Source: Kondoa malvinella (lineage: Eukaryota; Basidiomycota; Agaricostilbomycetes; Agaricostilbales; Kondoaceae). Taken from it: 64,000 bases of DNA. The position numbers and the translations under genes are program-made. The DNA lies in contig BCIM01000012.1 of assembly GCA_039545315.1 (NCBI GenBank), positions 246,811 through 310,810 on the forward strand. The letters are read 5' to 3'. The notes below the pieces were generated by a model, which searched no databases, was not told where the DNA came from, and worked only from the letters and a program-made list of their open reading frames with translations. Positions 41,831 to 53,336 of the stretch are shown here, piece by piece. Position 1 is the stretch's first letter, and every line of letters starts with the position of its first letter.

Positions 41831-43316
41831 TCACATACTAGCTAAATAACCCTTAGCTGGTGCATCAGCGACGACTTTGACATCATCCCCTTTCGCTGGT
41901 GCGTCTTCGAGCTGCTCAACAGCGGCTTGAATCGTAGTGACTGCTAGTGGCGCAGAAGCGGCCAGTGTGCCATTGACTACACTGAGAGTGACTTCAGTGC
42001 TGTTGAAGGTGAGACTGCATTGTTCTTTGAGCTGATGATTTGCAACATCGGAAGGATCAGACGTACGTGACTGTCCCATTTCCAGCAACTCCAGATAGAC
42101 CAGGTCCGCTGAAGGTAGCGTTCTGTCCTCCCAGTGGAGCTACAACAGGTTTGGTTTCCTGCTCGACGATAGTTTGACCAGACGAATCTACCGACCAGCG
42201 CTTCTTTGGGTTTGTTGAACGTTTAGCGACCAAGTCTAATTCATATCAGCTGATACCCTTGTAGACGGAAGGCAAACCTACTAGGCAATTCCTCATAGAT
42301 ACCGCTTCGCTTTGCTTCCTGGTGCAATTCCTCTATTTCCCTCTTTGATCGGGCAGCAGTGACCTCTGACCATAGAATGTCAGCTTGAACGTATATTCAA
42401 CAGATTGGACTCACTTTGCACATGATCCCAAAGCGCCGCTCTGCGCTCTTCAGCAGAGTGGACGTTCTCTCGCTTAGCAACGAGGTCTACAAACTATCAG
42501 CTCACGATGCAGATCTTGTAGAGTAGAACTAACGAGGTAAATCTTCCCAGATATCGCTTCTCTTTGCCTGCTCATGCAATTCATGCAGTTCTCGCTTAGA
42601 TCTAGCAGCCGTGACCTCTACACGTCGAATCAGCACCCATTACTTCACACACAAGGAAAACTTACTCTGCACATGTTCCCAAAGCGCAGCCCGACGTTCA
42701 ACAGACGGAGCAGCTCTTTTAGCGCCTTTGAAGTAAGCTTTCTCAAGAGGCACAGCACTTGTACCGGGGACCTTCTTGTTTCTTCCACCAGTCTTTGGTT
42801 TGACAGGTTTGGGTTGAGCTTTGACTGGTCTAGGAGCTGCTGCAAAGACCATGAGCGGAATCAAAGAAAAGCAGGGGAAAAGGCATACCATTCCTCCCTC
42901 GTTTCTGCATGAATTTCAGTTCATCCGCTTTTTCCTGGTCGGATTTCTCCTTTGCAGCTTCCTCGTCTGATTGATGGGAGGTGATCTTATGCCATAAATC
43001 GACGGTACTGTTTTTGATACTGCCGCCGACGTCTGCAAAGCCAGCGCCGATTTGATGGAAACCTTCCGAGTAGCCTCTTTTCTCGTGCTCGTCTGTTCGG
43101 AGTAGAAAGAGATCAGGAAGATAAAGTGGGGACAAGGGAAGAAGCGTACGTTCAGAGGAGATTTCAGCGGGGATAGCGTTGACAGGTATCGCATGATCAT
43201 TTAATTTTGTAATGCGGTCCATGAGGTTGTCCATCCTGAGTTCTGATTTCTCTTGAGCAAAAGTAGAGAGAGCCATAGCCATAAGGACGGCAAAGAAGAG
43301 TGTAGGCTTCTGCATT
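41831..43316 (-). CDS. Secreted repeat protein, candidate Kex2-processed peptide precursor
   Basis: ATG 43316 opens a signal peptide (MQKPTLFFAVLMAMALSTFA). Dibasic sites are frequent afterwards (HEKRGY, MQKRGRN, GAKRAAP, NPKKRW). Two copies of a unit of about 52 residues follow, with cores ERRAALWEHVQKVTAARSKR and ERRAALWDHVQKVTAARSKR. Each leads to an AKR-bounded segment, SDIWEDLPHLVA in unit 1 and SGIYEELPNLVA in unit 2, then KR. The unit is encoded by alternating 84-nt and 72-nt exons (42534-42617, 42415-42486, 42282-42365) in phase 1, so duplication was by exon pairs. A C-terminal domain with CSLTFNSTEVTLSVVNGTLA follows. Kexin would release 12-residue peptides. Function unknown; no maturation enzyme gene is seen next to it. 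Confidence 0.7.
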
Positions 43317-43749
43317 GTGTGTATGTTGTGAGAGCGAAAAAGGAATGTGTAGCTGTCAAAGCTTGTAGTGTGGATGCAGGATGATAAAGAGTACAAGGTA
43401 GCAAAGGATTCGCGTGAGTGAAGTGAGACGCCGGTTTTGGCAATGATCGCGACTTTGCAAAGGGACAAGACGCGAAAGGAAACTAGACAGAGTCTGGATT
43501 GCACCAAGAAGCTAGCTCAGCCATTTGTAAACTAACAGACATGCGAAAGTTGGAAGAAATGGCAGGACATGGAGTGAATGCGATTTTACTCAAATTGGAA
43601 TTGCTAGAGACTAGTTCTCTCGTCGCATATTACAGTGTAGATCAGCCAGCGTGGTATAGCAAACACAGTGTATCATCCAGAGTGTCAGGGTATCGACGTC
43701 TTGAAATGACATGGATATTTTTTCGTTTTCACTTACAGCCGCTCAAAAC

Positions 43750-44416
43750 ATGACTAGAGTGAGAAGATCGAGAACAAAGGTCAGCGGGGACCAACAGGCT
43801 GTTCGGTATAGAGCTGATCAGTAATGCTTGGTCGTTGACAGGGTTCTGCTAAAGATCAGCAAAAAGGCCAAAAGTGCGTTTGGAGGCTGTTTGTATGCTC
43901 TATAAGTGCTCAGCAAGCCTTGACACGTACAGAACAAGTACGCTTTTCCTGTATCTCAGTCAGACTCGCTGACATTCATACAGAGCGCTATTCCCGGGAT
44001 ATTGATCAAATTCTCGCCGACACTGCAGATGGAGGAGGGAAACGTCAGCGACTGGAAAAGGGTCACGTAGATGAACCGGAAGAGATCACAGGCGGTGGCC
44101 TTCACCCTTGCGTGGCTTGTGATAGGCATTTCATTGATAAATCGGCGCTGGATGGGCATTTGAAGAATAAGTTGCATCGGAGGAGGATGAAGCAGATCAA
44201 TGACGGTGAGGAAGATGCTCTTGTACTTGCTATCAAGCTCACTTGTAGATTCGACTTGCAGGTTTCGTGTCGCCGAAAGATGCAGAAGCTGCAATGGTAT
44301 GCTATCCTGTCAAATCTGCTGTCTCATCCGCTCATCATATATAGGGTCGTGGCGTGGATAACAAGCAGCGACCACCGAAGCCAGTGACAGCAGAAGTCGA
44401 GATGACTACTGTTTGA
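43750..44416 (+). CDS. BUD20: Bud20/ZNF593-type C2H2 zinc finger, 60S biogenesis
   Basis: Shuttling pre-60S factor that helps nuclear export of the large subunit. ATG 43750 gives MTRVRRSRTK, followed by short exons to RDIDQILADTADGGGKRQRL. The single zinc finger is HPCVACDRHFIDKSALDGHL with the second His in KNKLHRRRMKQ, the U1-like C2H2 type of this family. Introns after MKQIND(G) and after DAEAAM lead to the end VTAEVEMTTV (TGA 44414-44416). The basic N-terminus, the single finger and the KxHRRRMK helix match Bud20; the usual VPYTQ-like motif after the finger is replaced by FVSPKDAEAAMGRG. The exact 5' exons (43780-43990) are approximate. Confidence 0.8.
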
Positions 44417-44572
44417 TCTCGTTTCTGTCTCTAGGGGTTTCGGGCATCTTTTGTATCATTTCCAGGCTTAGATGTGTATATATGCATTGTTGACGATTAC
44501 TGATACTGCTGCTGCTTACTACTCTTGTTGTTTTCCTACCATCCTGAGCGTCCAACTGACCACAACAGTGCT

Positions 44573-46852
44573 TCAACCGAACAATCTAGCGAAATGATCA
44601 GCTGCAATCTCATCGGAGCAAAGTGACATACTGAACATCAAAAGGCACGTAGTTGCCCCACAAGCCACCAGGAGCGCATCTATATCGCATTCAGTATGGT
44701 CCCCTCGATCGTGAAAGGCGAACTCACACAGGCGCTTCCTGTCTTTGCCCCAGGGTCGACGCACCACTACTGTTGCTGCCCAACAAGAGAATGTTGAGCG
44801 AGCTAGCGGATGAGACAGTAGGCCAGTTGACATATCCCGATCTGCACAATCATCAGCGCTAAATTCCGGTAATGGGGCGAAGAAACTCACGCATTGGGGT
44901 TACCAGACTTGATGAAACCTAACCAGCGAGCAACTACTTCCTTCTGTAATGCTTTGACGTTTGCTGCAGCGGAAGAAGGCGTGTTGCCGAAAGTGAGGAA
45001 AAGGTCATCTTCATGGCAGACTAGGTTTTGGCAGAGTTGTGAGACTTGGTTCGTCGGCTGTCAGTCCTCAAGTACTCTCCATCAGTCAACGACCGAAAAG
45101 ACGAATGCAGCACTGACGTAAGTAAAACCAGTTCGGAATTCAGCAAGGTAGGTGATAGCTTGTTGCGTTTGGGTGGAATTGACTGCTGCTTGCTGGTTGG
45201 CGCATCTCCCTGTGCATCTTGAGTTCAGGTCTGAGTATACAGGAAAGGACAAACAGATATAATCGGTACCAAGTCGCTCGAGAGTAGGTATCGAATTTGT
45301 CTCGCCAGCTTCCAAGTTGTAACGACCAGATCGAAGAATGGTAGTGTTACGAGGAGGAGCCAGAAGAGTTGAGACAGTAGCTGGGTAGTTCGAAGCGGTC
45401 AGAGGACCCAAGATGTAGTCGTATTGTTCAATCGTCAGGCCAGCTTCGTTGCTCACTGTGCTGAACAGGAGCTTGCGGTCTTTGCGTGTCTGTAAGATAG
45501 TAAGTTGAGTGCGACTGGGAAAGAGAGAAGCTGACTTACCAAACCGCCATTCTGGCCATTGAGCAACTTTGTAGCCTGGTCTTTGACAATATCGCCATCA
45601 ATGAAGGGAATGAAAGTCTGGCCCGAGTTGATCCCCGGGATATACAATGGACTGCTTGGTAGGCCGAGGTACTGTACTGCTAGCTGTTCGGTGTAGAGCA
45701 AGTCTTCGACCGGTAAAGAACGCATGCAGGTCATGTCGTCGCATCCTGCCCATAGAAGGACTTTATCCGCCAATTTATCGGCCAGGTCGAAAGTCAGGTC
45801 GTTGTAGTTGAGCGGGGCAGATCTGTCACATGATCAGCTATGGTTCTCGAAAGGAGAAGGGAACAAACTGCATGATAGCTCGATTGAAATAGTCGTCCGC
45901 TGAAGGTACAGCCAAAAGAGTCTTGACGATGCTCGCGCCAGTTGATTGACCACCCAAAGTGACTTTCTTCGCATCTCCGCCAAAGAATTTAATGTTGTCC
46001 TGAGTCCAGCCTGAAAGCAAGTCAAGCTTGGCCATTTACAGATGAAATCCAAGCTTACGCAAAGCAGCCAAAACGTCCAGCAATCCAGCATTGCCGACTT
46101 CACCATCTCGGCCACGCGGACCTCGAGGTTTGAAGAATCCGAATACGCCTTGCCTGTATTCGACTGTAACGACGATCACATTGCCTTGCGGCACAAGCGT
46201 CTTGCCGTCAATACCAGGATCATTGGCTGTTCGAGCGCTTCCATGCAAGTAGACATAGACCGGTAGGTTCGATGACGCAGTGGCAGTCGATGGAGTGTAG
46301 ATGCTGTAATTTAGTCAGTTGACAGTCAAAATAGCCCGAAAGTAATGTACTTGATGTAAAGACAATCTTCGTTCGTTGATCCGCCAGAAGGACCGCCAGA
46401 GTTGTGAGGGCAGGCGTTCTTCAGTTCGCTGGCTACTGCAGGGCTAAATAAAGGTCAGAAGAGATAAAATAACAGCAAGAAGGCTCACCGAGGGTTTCGT
46501 TGAACAGGTGGAGCACTTCAAAAGATTGAGCAAATTGAGCTGCGTTCCAAAGGTGAGAAAGAAACGCACGATGATGTAGGAACACCGTATTGCCTCGGCG
46601 GACGGAAACGCAGATCCCCAACAGGTGGATGAGCATAAGGTAGCTGCGAGGCGTATTCAGTACGGGCAAAGTGATCTTAAGTAAACTGACAGTGAAGCGC
46701 ATGACCGCATTGCCTAGGTTCGCACCAGTCCAGCAATTCTCGTCGTACGTCAGAACACACCCAGAAGACACTGAGCGTTTGTCAATCTTGCGGTGATCCC
46801 GAGCTGCAGCGAGCGTAGCTATACCACACAATAGAAGAGTCGTAAAATGCAT
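44573..46852 (-). CDS. Secreted type-B carboxylesterase
   Basis: Alpha/beta-hydrolase of the COesterase family. ATG 46852 begins a signal peptide (MHFTTLLLCGIATLAAARD) with a KR site soon after (HRKIDKRS). Visible blocks are the oxyanion region VYVYLHGGSARTAND, NVIVVTVEYRQGVFGFFKPR, nucleophile elbow GGQSTGAS (Ser in GQSTG), an acidic triad residue in TVSNEAGLT, the disulphide segment CDDMTCMRSL and the triad His in VCHEDDLFLTFG. It ends CAPGGLWGNYVPFDVQLFG at TGA 44573-44575. The usual GESAG is GQSTG, a tolerated variant. The triad looks complete, so activity on ester substrates is expected; the physiological substrate is unknown. About ten introns are needed. Confidence 0.85.
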
Positions 46853-47652
46853 TTCGGAAATGAATGTGAGTGTGTGAAAGAGTGTGAGAAGTTGCTTGTA
46901 GAAGAGAGAAAGAGAGACCAGCTCGAACGCGTTATTTAAAGCCGGAAGAGAAACAAGCTTCGAGCTTGGGGCAGAATCGGCAGAGGTAGGGCCAAGTTAT
47001 AATTCAGAGGGGAACGAGCGAAGAGAAACCGCGCGTTGCACAACATGCTGGTGCGCTATTGTTTTTCAGCGCAGCGCTTTGGCGTTTCAGAACCTTCTGA
47101 CTTATTGTACTATGGCATTCAAGGCAAGTGAAGACTCCACAGACTGCCGAGGTACATCGAGATACACAAAACGCTGCAGAACGTTGGGAGAGAACGCGGA
47201 GCAAGGAAGGACCCATTGGCGCTCAAAGCTTAATACAATCCCATAAAGTTGACGCTAAGGAAAGGTGAAAGCCGACGGGAGGCAGCGCTCGAGCACACAG
47301 GAAAGAGTAGACAGTGGACGAATATGTGAACGCTTTGCGCTTGGACAGAGGTCCAAGTACACGGTCGAGTCGGAGTTTTGCTCAATCGGCAGTTCATTAT
47401 ATTGCTACCTGAGAAGAAGAGCTGCTGAAGAACGATGCGCAGCTACATGTTGTAGGTAGGAGAGAGCTGAGAGGTGTACATAGACCGAGACTGAAAAACA
47501 GCGTTCGAGTAGCGACCCACAAGTCGGAAAAAAGTCTGACCGCAGAGAGATTCAAAGGCATTTTTGAGCCAATGGGCCTGTCTCACTGTCCCTTCCGTGA
47601 GTTCAACAGCTGTACCTTGAGATACCAATCAGCTAAGGCTTGTGAACAGATC
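46853..47652. other. Divergent intergenic region, carboxylesterase and RPS14
   Basis: About 800 bp separating starts of the esterase (minus) and the ribosomal protein gene (plus). It should hold both promoters. Sequence just upstream of RPS14 is pyrimidine-rich (TGTCCCTTCCG near 47588). No gene or RNA is recognised. Confidence 0.45.
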
Positions 47653-48267
47653 ATGGCACCCAAGAAAGCCGCAAAGGCGGTCAAACCTGGTGCGCTTCTC
47701 CCCATTTTCTCTCCCCGTCGTTTATGCATGATTTTCTTTGCTTTGCAGAGGCAGAGAACATCTCGCTTGGTCCCCAAGTGAAAGAGGGAGAGCTAGTGTT
47801 CGGCGTGGCACACATCTTTGCTTCCTTCAACGACACCTTCGTCCACATCACCGATCTGTCGGGCAAGGAAACCATTACACGAGTTACTGGCGGTATGAAG
47901 GTCAAAGCCGACAGGGATGAGTCTTCTCCTTACGCCGCCATGTTGGGTACGTCTAGACACATGTACTGCTTGCACGTCTAATACGTAGAACAGCCGCCCA
48001 AGACGTCGCTGTCAGATGCAAGGAAATTGGCATCACTGCTCTTCACATCAAGATTCGCGCTACTGGCGGTGTTGGTACCAAAGCTCCTGGCCCTGGTGCC
48101 CAGGCTGCTCTCCGTGCTCTCGCTCGTGCTGGTATGAGGATTGGTCGGATTGAGGATGTCACCCCAGTGCCTTGCGATTCCACAAGGAAGAAGGCAAGCT
48201 CTTCTCTCCTCTTGATGCATTCATGGCTCACAATGCGCAGGGTGGAAGAAGGGGTCGACGACTCTAG
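47653..48267 (+). CDS. RPS14: 40S ribosomal protein S14 (uS11)
   Basis: Small-subunit platform protein. ATG 47653 gives [12 protein letters not shown]; intron 1 has a GTGCGC donor and joins to [20 protein letters not shown]. The conserved body reads [40 protein letters not shown], then [20 protein letters not shown] and [20 protein letters not shown] with [17 protein letters not shown]. The invariant C-terminus GGRRGRRL is recovered only if the GC-AG intron 48194-48240 is removed, giving the stop at 48265-48267. Three introns in all. Sequence is fully typical and certainly functional. Confidence 0.97.
48194..48240 (+). other. GC-AG intron before the last codons of RPS14
   Basis: The exon ends AGGAAGAAG, the intron starts GCAAGC and ends ATGCGCAG, and the next exon is GGTGGAAGAAGGGGTCG. 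Joining gives [13 protein letters not shown], invariant in eukaryotic uS11, which is strong proof of the GC donor. Confidence 0.95.
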
Positions 48268-49104
48268 CGTATTTTGCCCTTTTCTGGCATGCCAGAATCA
48301 ACATCTGACAACTCTGGGATAATACAGCAGGCACCCCCTTTCCTCTTCGCCTACCGCTTGTCTCGATCATCATTTCAAGAGCTACGGTGTATTGTATGGT
48401 CAGGCAGCGGGCAATATGGCATTGAGAATTCAGATTGGGCTTCCCTGCATCCGCAAAAGATTTTCGGTCACTTCGTTTCTCATCGTCTTGCTCGGCCGCC
48501 TCGCTGTCTGACTCTAGTCTTTACAAGTCTGGGATGTGTGCAGCTGCAGCTGACTGCACACTGCAGCTGACTGCACACATCCCAGAGGCTCACTGCAAAA
48601 CGTTTGGTCGATACCTCAGATGCAAACTCGGTCTACCCCGCTCGCACATCGCTATATCTCTTGCCAGAATCGAAGCTCGGAGCTGTCGTGGCAGAGCGCT
48701 GACCGTGGAAGAGAGTTGTGCTTGTGTCTCGAAAATATCTCCTTCGGCTTTCGCGTCTGTATCATCAACTCCTGTCTCTAATCAGCTTTCAGCGACACTC
48801 TTTCCTTCTTCCGGCGTGGACCATGCTTGTGCAAGGACGAGTATGCTTTCTCCTTGCTTTAATGCCAGATGACGGCATTGCAGCCGATACGCTTTCTTTT
48901 CTCTGGTCCCCGTTCCGTTGTCTATCCAGCTCTAGCACGCACTCGTGCGGTGTAGCTGTTGTCGGGTAGGCCATAACAGTCTTTGAATCCCTATACTTCT
49001 CCACATTTGATACGTTCGCTCGGTACAAAGTACAATTTAGCCTCTGCCTCCCAGTGTACAAAGCGACAACTCAACCACCAAAACTATCAGCTAGCTCCGG
49101 CAAT
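48268..49104. other. Intergenic between convergent genes
   Basis: About 840 bp between RPS14 and the Ser-rich gene on the minus strand. It holds the hairpin and tandem repeat at 48529-48585. Open frames in it are Ser/Leu/Cys-rich and unsupported. Confidence 0.45.
48529..48585. repeat. 15-bp inverted repeat enclosing a 17-bp tandem duplication
   Basis: CTGGGATGTGTGCAG at 48529-48543 pairs perfectly with CTGCACACATCCCAG at 48571-48585. Between and partly within them, CTGCAGCTGACTGCACA is repeated exactly at 48544-48560 and 48561-48577. It would fold as a stable hairpin, about 260 bp past the RPS14 stop. Confidence 0.85.
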
Positions 49105-50362
49105 TCACCCGTCGCTGCCTGCCAGCGGATCATCACTCTCATCACTCCAATCACCCGGACATTTCGCAGCTTCCTTCAACGGAGTCTTACTAACTACCCA
49201 TCTTCTTTCGCCTACTGGGGTAGCCATCCTACGAACAACGACTGATTCTGCTCTTTCTGATTTGATCGGCCTGCTGGATGAACGAGATGGTGTAGGTTGA
49301 CCTGTTTGATCAATCAGGTTGGGTGAATAGATCTTAGCTGTGGAACTTACGCTGCGGTGTATGAATAGAGAGGTTGTGCGCTCGCTGAGTCAAGTTTGGA
49401 GTGGATCTCGGTCTAGCTTTCAATTCGACGCGGAATGAGGCAAGCGAAGATGAGATGGATAGCTTTGAAGTGGACGGTCGATTTGAGGCTTCCCTTTGAA
49501 TTCTAAGAGGTTGACCCACGGGGTTGCTAGACGGCTTGCGCTGTGACGGACCAGGCGAAGGTGAAGTGGCGGTAGTCGAGGAAGAATGATAGCTGAATAG
49601 AGAAGAAGCTGTCGAACGTTGAGATGTCGGCGGTGAAGAGGGGAGAAAGGGCGATTGCGATCTGTACATTACGGATAATGTAGGCGGCTCGATGAATAGA
49701 CTTGTCGGGTGTTTCGATTTGCTCGGTGAACTTGAAGCAGTGCTTTGCACTGGAAGCGTTGCTGATGGAGACCTTGACGATATTGCATCTGAATCTGAGC
49801 TGTAAGACTCCTGGCGAACAGCTTTGCTTGGAAAAACAACAGAGCTAAGAGATTGTCTTGGAGCGGCAGGAGATTGAGATCTTGATGTTGTTGTATCCAA
49901 GCTGGAAGAACGCTGTCGCACAGGTACTTCCTCTCCTGGTTCTAATTCTGCCTCGGAATCGCTTGACGGTTCTTCAATCTCGACACTTGATTGCTCATTG
50001 CCCTGCTCATTTGTCGACTCTTCAGACGCCGACTCTTCTACCGTCCCTCCTTCATCTTCTTCCTCCTCGCTTTCGCTCAACGTAAAACTCCCAAAAGGCA
50101 ACGCTTCAGTCCCTCTTAGCCATCCATTGTCTTCCACAACAGAGCACGTAGTCAGATCAAACACATCATCCTCTTCGTCCTCGCTGTCTCCAGCTTTGGC
50201 ATACCGCAGAGCAATGTCGTCCCAAGTTTCCTTCAAGCGGTCAAGCGATTCATAGCGCTGTGTTTCGACTTGACTGTCGTTCAGGCGTTGCTTCTTTGTT
50301 GGTGATGTGTATTTACTGTTTCTTGATGCAGGTCTGGAAGCATCAGGTGTAGAGGGAGGCAT
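49105..50362 (-). CDS. Ser-rich acidic hypothetical protein
   Basis: ATG 50362 (MPPSTPDASRPASRNSKYTS) is preferred over an upstream TTG. The first block has a helical segment (ETQRYESLDRLKETWDDIAL, RYAKAGDSEDEEDDVFDL), which is the most likely conserved part, then long acidic runs (ESEEEEDEGGTVEE) and Ser/Pro-rich disorder with SP sites. An intron near 49310-49350 joins to PTPSRSSSRPIKSERAESVV, VVRRMATPVGERRWVVSKTP and KEAAKCPGDWSDESDDPLAG, with TGA at 49105-49107. A nuclear, cell-cycle-phosphorylated protein would fit the composition. Family not recognised. Confidence 0.6.
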
Positions 50363-50388
50363 GCTCGTCGAGAGGGGCAGAGTAAACA

Positions 50389-51918
50389 ATGAATTTGGTC
50401 AGGAAAGCCAGAGTATGCAGGTCAAGTACAGCCAGACGTGTCCAAGCTACTTCAGGTATTGCTGAAAGCGACGCAGAACGCGTACAGGATCTGCGAGCGT
50501 TCTTGTCGATCACTTCAACTTGTTGCAAACAATCTTCTAGAGTCTACTTGAGCAAAGGTCCGCTTTCGTTGAGGTTGTACTGTATGGTCTACAGCTGTTG
50601 AGCCAGCTAACAGTGGTACATCTTGCTTTGTCCTTGCGACTCGACGGCCGTAATATGTCAACAGTGCTGAAGGTCAATACACGATACGCATTGCTACAGT
50701 TGTCTCCAGTAACACAGAACTGGTCGTGCCGCTGGACTCTGTGCACATTGCATCAACTATCCACTCTGCCGCACCTGGCATATCTCAATCGACTTCAACT
50801 TCGCGAGGTTGCAACATTCCCACAGTAGCACAGCGCCTTATGGACGCGCATTACAATGGCAAGACGTGTGTTCTGACGTCGGCCACTCTGGGAGTAGAAT
50901 ACTGTCATCTGCTTCCTGACCGGGCACCTGAATGCTATATTCTGGTGAGCTTGACAGAATTGTCTGCAAATCCAGCTTATTGCTGTCTCCAAGGGCAATG
51001 AATTGACAAGTCTAGGACTAGTCCCTCTGTCTTTTTACATTGAGTCAAAGCTAAACATCTTGCCTCGTAAGCGGACATTGGGGTGAAAGCACACAGCTGA
51101 TCTTCAGACTTGTGCAGTCGACTTTGGCATATACTCTTACGTCGCTATCAAGCCCTAGCTTTCCCACCCAACATTGCCTTTCTTCAGCATCTCATTTCGA
51201 TCGACGAGGCTCGACTATTGATGAGGGAGGCAACTATCGCAACAGGCGGCGAAGATCCTGGGCGATTACCTTACCAAGCAGCTTATGGAGCACTCCCAGC
51301 TTTGACTGAATACCGAGCCTTATTCGCAAGCCGTTATTGCTCGCAAGTTGTGTCAAGATCGCTCAAAGGGAACCCTACATTCTACCAAAGCTATCCTGAT
51401 GCCAATTCATCCGCGCCTGCACTTCCACTACTCCCACTTCTTGTTCATTTCAACGTTGCCATCTTTTGTTTCGCGACACTGAAATTAGCATTCATGCCGA
51501 GGACCCCTGAGATTGATGTGAGCCGCTCTTCCACCTTAGTGCACTCTGTGATCGTTGCTGATGTCTACTGCGCTGCCAGCTCATCTTTGATTTGTCGCAA
51601 CACCTCGTGTCTCTTTGGTATGCGTCACCAAAATCATTTCGTCGACTGGCTCGACCATCTCAATTGCTTGCGCTACCAGCCGCACCGACACCATCGATAG
51701 AAGATCCCGAACATGCATTAGCAATGCCTTATCATCAAGATACAAGTGCGGATCGCTTGGAAAGGAATAAAAGACAGGCTGGTTCGCGCCCGAAAGGAGA
51801 AGCATCAGAAACGGATTTAGGTTTCGCTGTGTCGGTGCCAATCACACAAGAGGAAAAGCTCGCTTCTGTCACAAATTGGCTAGACACCTTGGTAACGGTT
51901 GATGATTTGGACTCATAG
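50389..51918 (+). CDS. Multi-exon hypothetical protein, exon chain unresolved
   Basis: Several plus-strand stretches look coding but in changing frames: KLLQVLLKATQNAYRICERS (about 50440), FVEVVLYGLQLLSQLTVVHL then ALSLRLDGRNMSTVLK (about 50565-50675), LQIQLIAVSKGNELTSLGLV then PLSFYIESKLNILPRKRTLG (about 50965-51085), and a long frame with SRLWHILLRRYQALAFPPNI and ALTEYRALFASRYCSQVVSR. A clear intron with a GTGAGC donor (about 51518-51580) joins PRTPEID to LIFDLSQHLVSLWYASPKSF. The end is KLASVTNWLDTLVTVDDLDS at 51918. Helical and Leu-rich overall. I cannot name it. Its 5' end lies about 27 bp from the start of the Ser-rich gene on the opposite strand. Confidence 0.45.
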
Positions 51919-52127
51919 CAAGAGATACGCATACTGCTGTGCTTGTATGGACATTGAATAGCTTGCTATATGATGCGCTTTGCCTGTCGACTATGTAGCC
52001 TGTATCTAGCTCGCTTCACTGACTTGACATAACCGTCTGCGGAAAACATGCAATAGGGTCTCCTCGCGCCGTCCAACAGCTCTGACGTACTCGCAAGCCC
52101 CAGCAAGAATGGTACAATAGCTCTGAT

Positions 52128-53326
52128 ATGCTCCAGCAAGCGCAAGGAAGCCTCTCCTGGCTGATCCTAGCAGTCACCTCAGCGTCGATTTTGTTGCTGT
52201 CTTCATTCGTGCCTTCTCCCGCTCGACTGCCCTGTATCAGACTGATCCCATGTCTAGTTCATCTTCCTTCACTTGTTCTCGCCTAAACCACGCGCATCTT
52301 TCCCTAGCGAGCATCAATACCGAAGTGCCGACTCGCCTGAGCTGCTGCAGGACATTGTGAACCCTCAAGAAGGTGTGTACTTCCTATAGATGTCTTATCT
52401 AGCTCATGAAACGTGCAGCAACATGTTTCTTTACGTTAATCATACCGGCGTGGAACGAGAAACTTCGATTACCTGCTATGCTGAAAGAAGCTCTGTCGCA
52501 TTTAGAGAAACGTAAAGCTACTCGGATAGCACAAGGGCTAGATGGCAGCTATGAGGTACTTTTAGTGGACGATGGAAGCTCAGATGGAACTGCTCGAACA
52601 GCTTTAAGTCTAGCCGAGGAATTGAAAACGGCTGGAGGAGAGTGTTTGAGGGTAGTCAAGCTAGAGAAGAATCGGGGGAAGGGAGGAGCTGTCATTCATG
52701 TAAAGCTTTCACTTCTCACTACTACGATTTGGGCTGACTTTGTCTAGGGCATGCATATCGCTCGAGGAGAACGCATACTCTTCGCGGACGCAGATGGAGC
52801 ATCCAAGTTCTCTGATCTGGATAAGCTTGAAGCTGCTATGGATCAGACCATATCACCAAGTGGACACGCTCTAGCCTTGGGCTCGAGGGCACATCTGGTT
52901 GATACCGCTGCTGTTGTTCAGGCAGGTCTATTTTTCCACTACGTTACATACAGACATCTCATAATGACGCAGAGATCTGCCATTCGAAACCTCCTCATGC
53001 GCTCATTCCATCTCTACCTACACATCCTCGTTGGCGATCTGATGAAAGACACACAATGCGGCTTCAAGCTCTTTTCACGCGCTTCAGCCCAACACATCTT
53101 TCCTCTCATGCACGTAGAAGAATGGGCATTCGACATTGAAATCTTGCTGCTGGCTCAGTATGCTCGAATACCAATGGCTGAAGTACCCATCACATGGACC
53201 GAAGTGGAAGGAAGTAAGATGAGCTTGGTGCATGATAGCATCAAGATGGCTTTGGATTTGTTAGTGATAAGAGGGAATTATGCGGTGAGGAGATGGAAAG
53301 CACCAAGAATGATCAAAAGCATGTAG
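52128..53326 (+). CDS. ALG5: Dolichyl-phosphate beta-glucosyltransferase
   Basis: ER membrane enzyme making dolichyl-phosphate glucose from UDP-glucose for N-glycan assembly. ATG 52128 gives a membrane anchor ([23 protein letters not shown]). The GT2 domain follows: [47 protein letters not shown], the DxD-like [19 protein letters not shown], then [20 protein letters not shown] and [31 protein letters not shown] and [19 protein letters not shown]. These are diagnostic of Alg5. It ends RMIKSM at 53326, only 10 bp from the stop of GSH2 on the other strand. Three introns. Confidence 0.93.
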
Positions 53327-53336
53327 AAACATAGAA

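Noticed and set aside
43750..44416. Reading BUD20 as a transcription factor
   Set aside because: It has only one C2H2 finger, with a Bud20/ZNF593-type basic N-terminus and KxHRRRMK helix.
48241..48322. Extended non-conserved C-terminus of RPS14 by read-through
   Set aside because: Removal of the GC-AG intron gives the invariant GGRRGRRL end instead.
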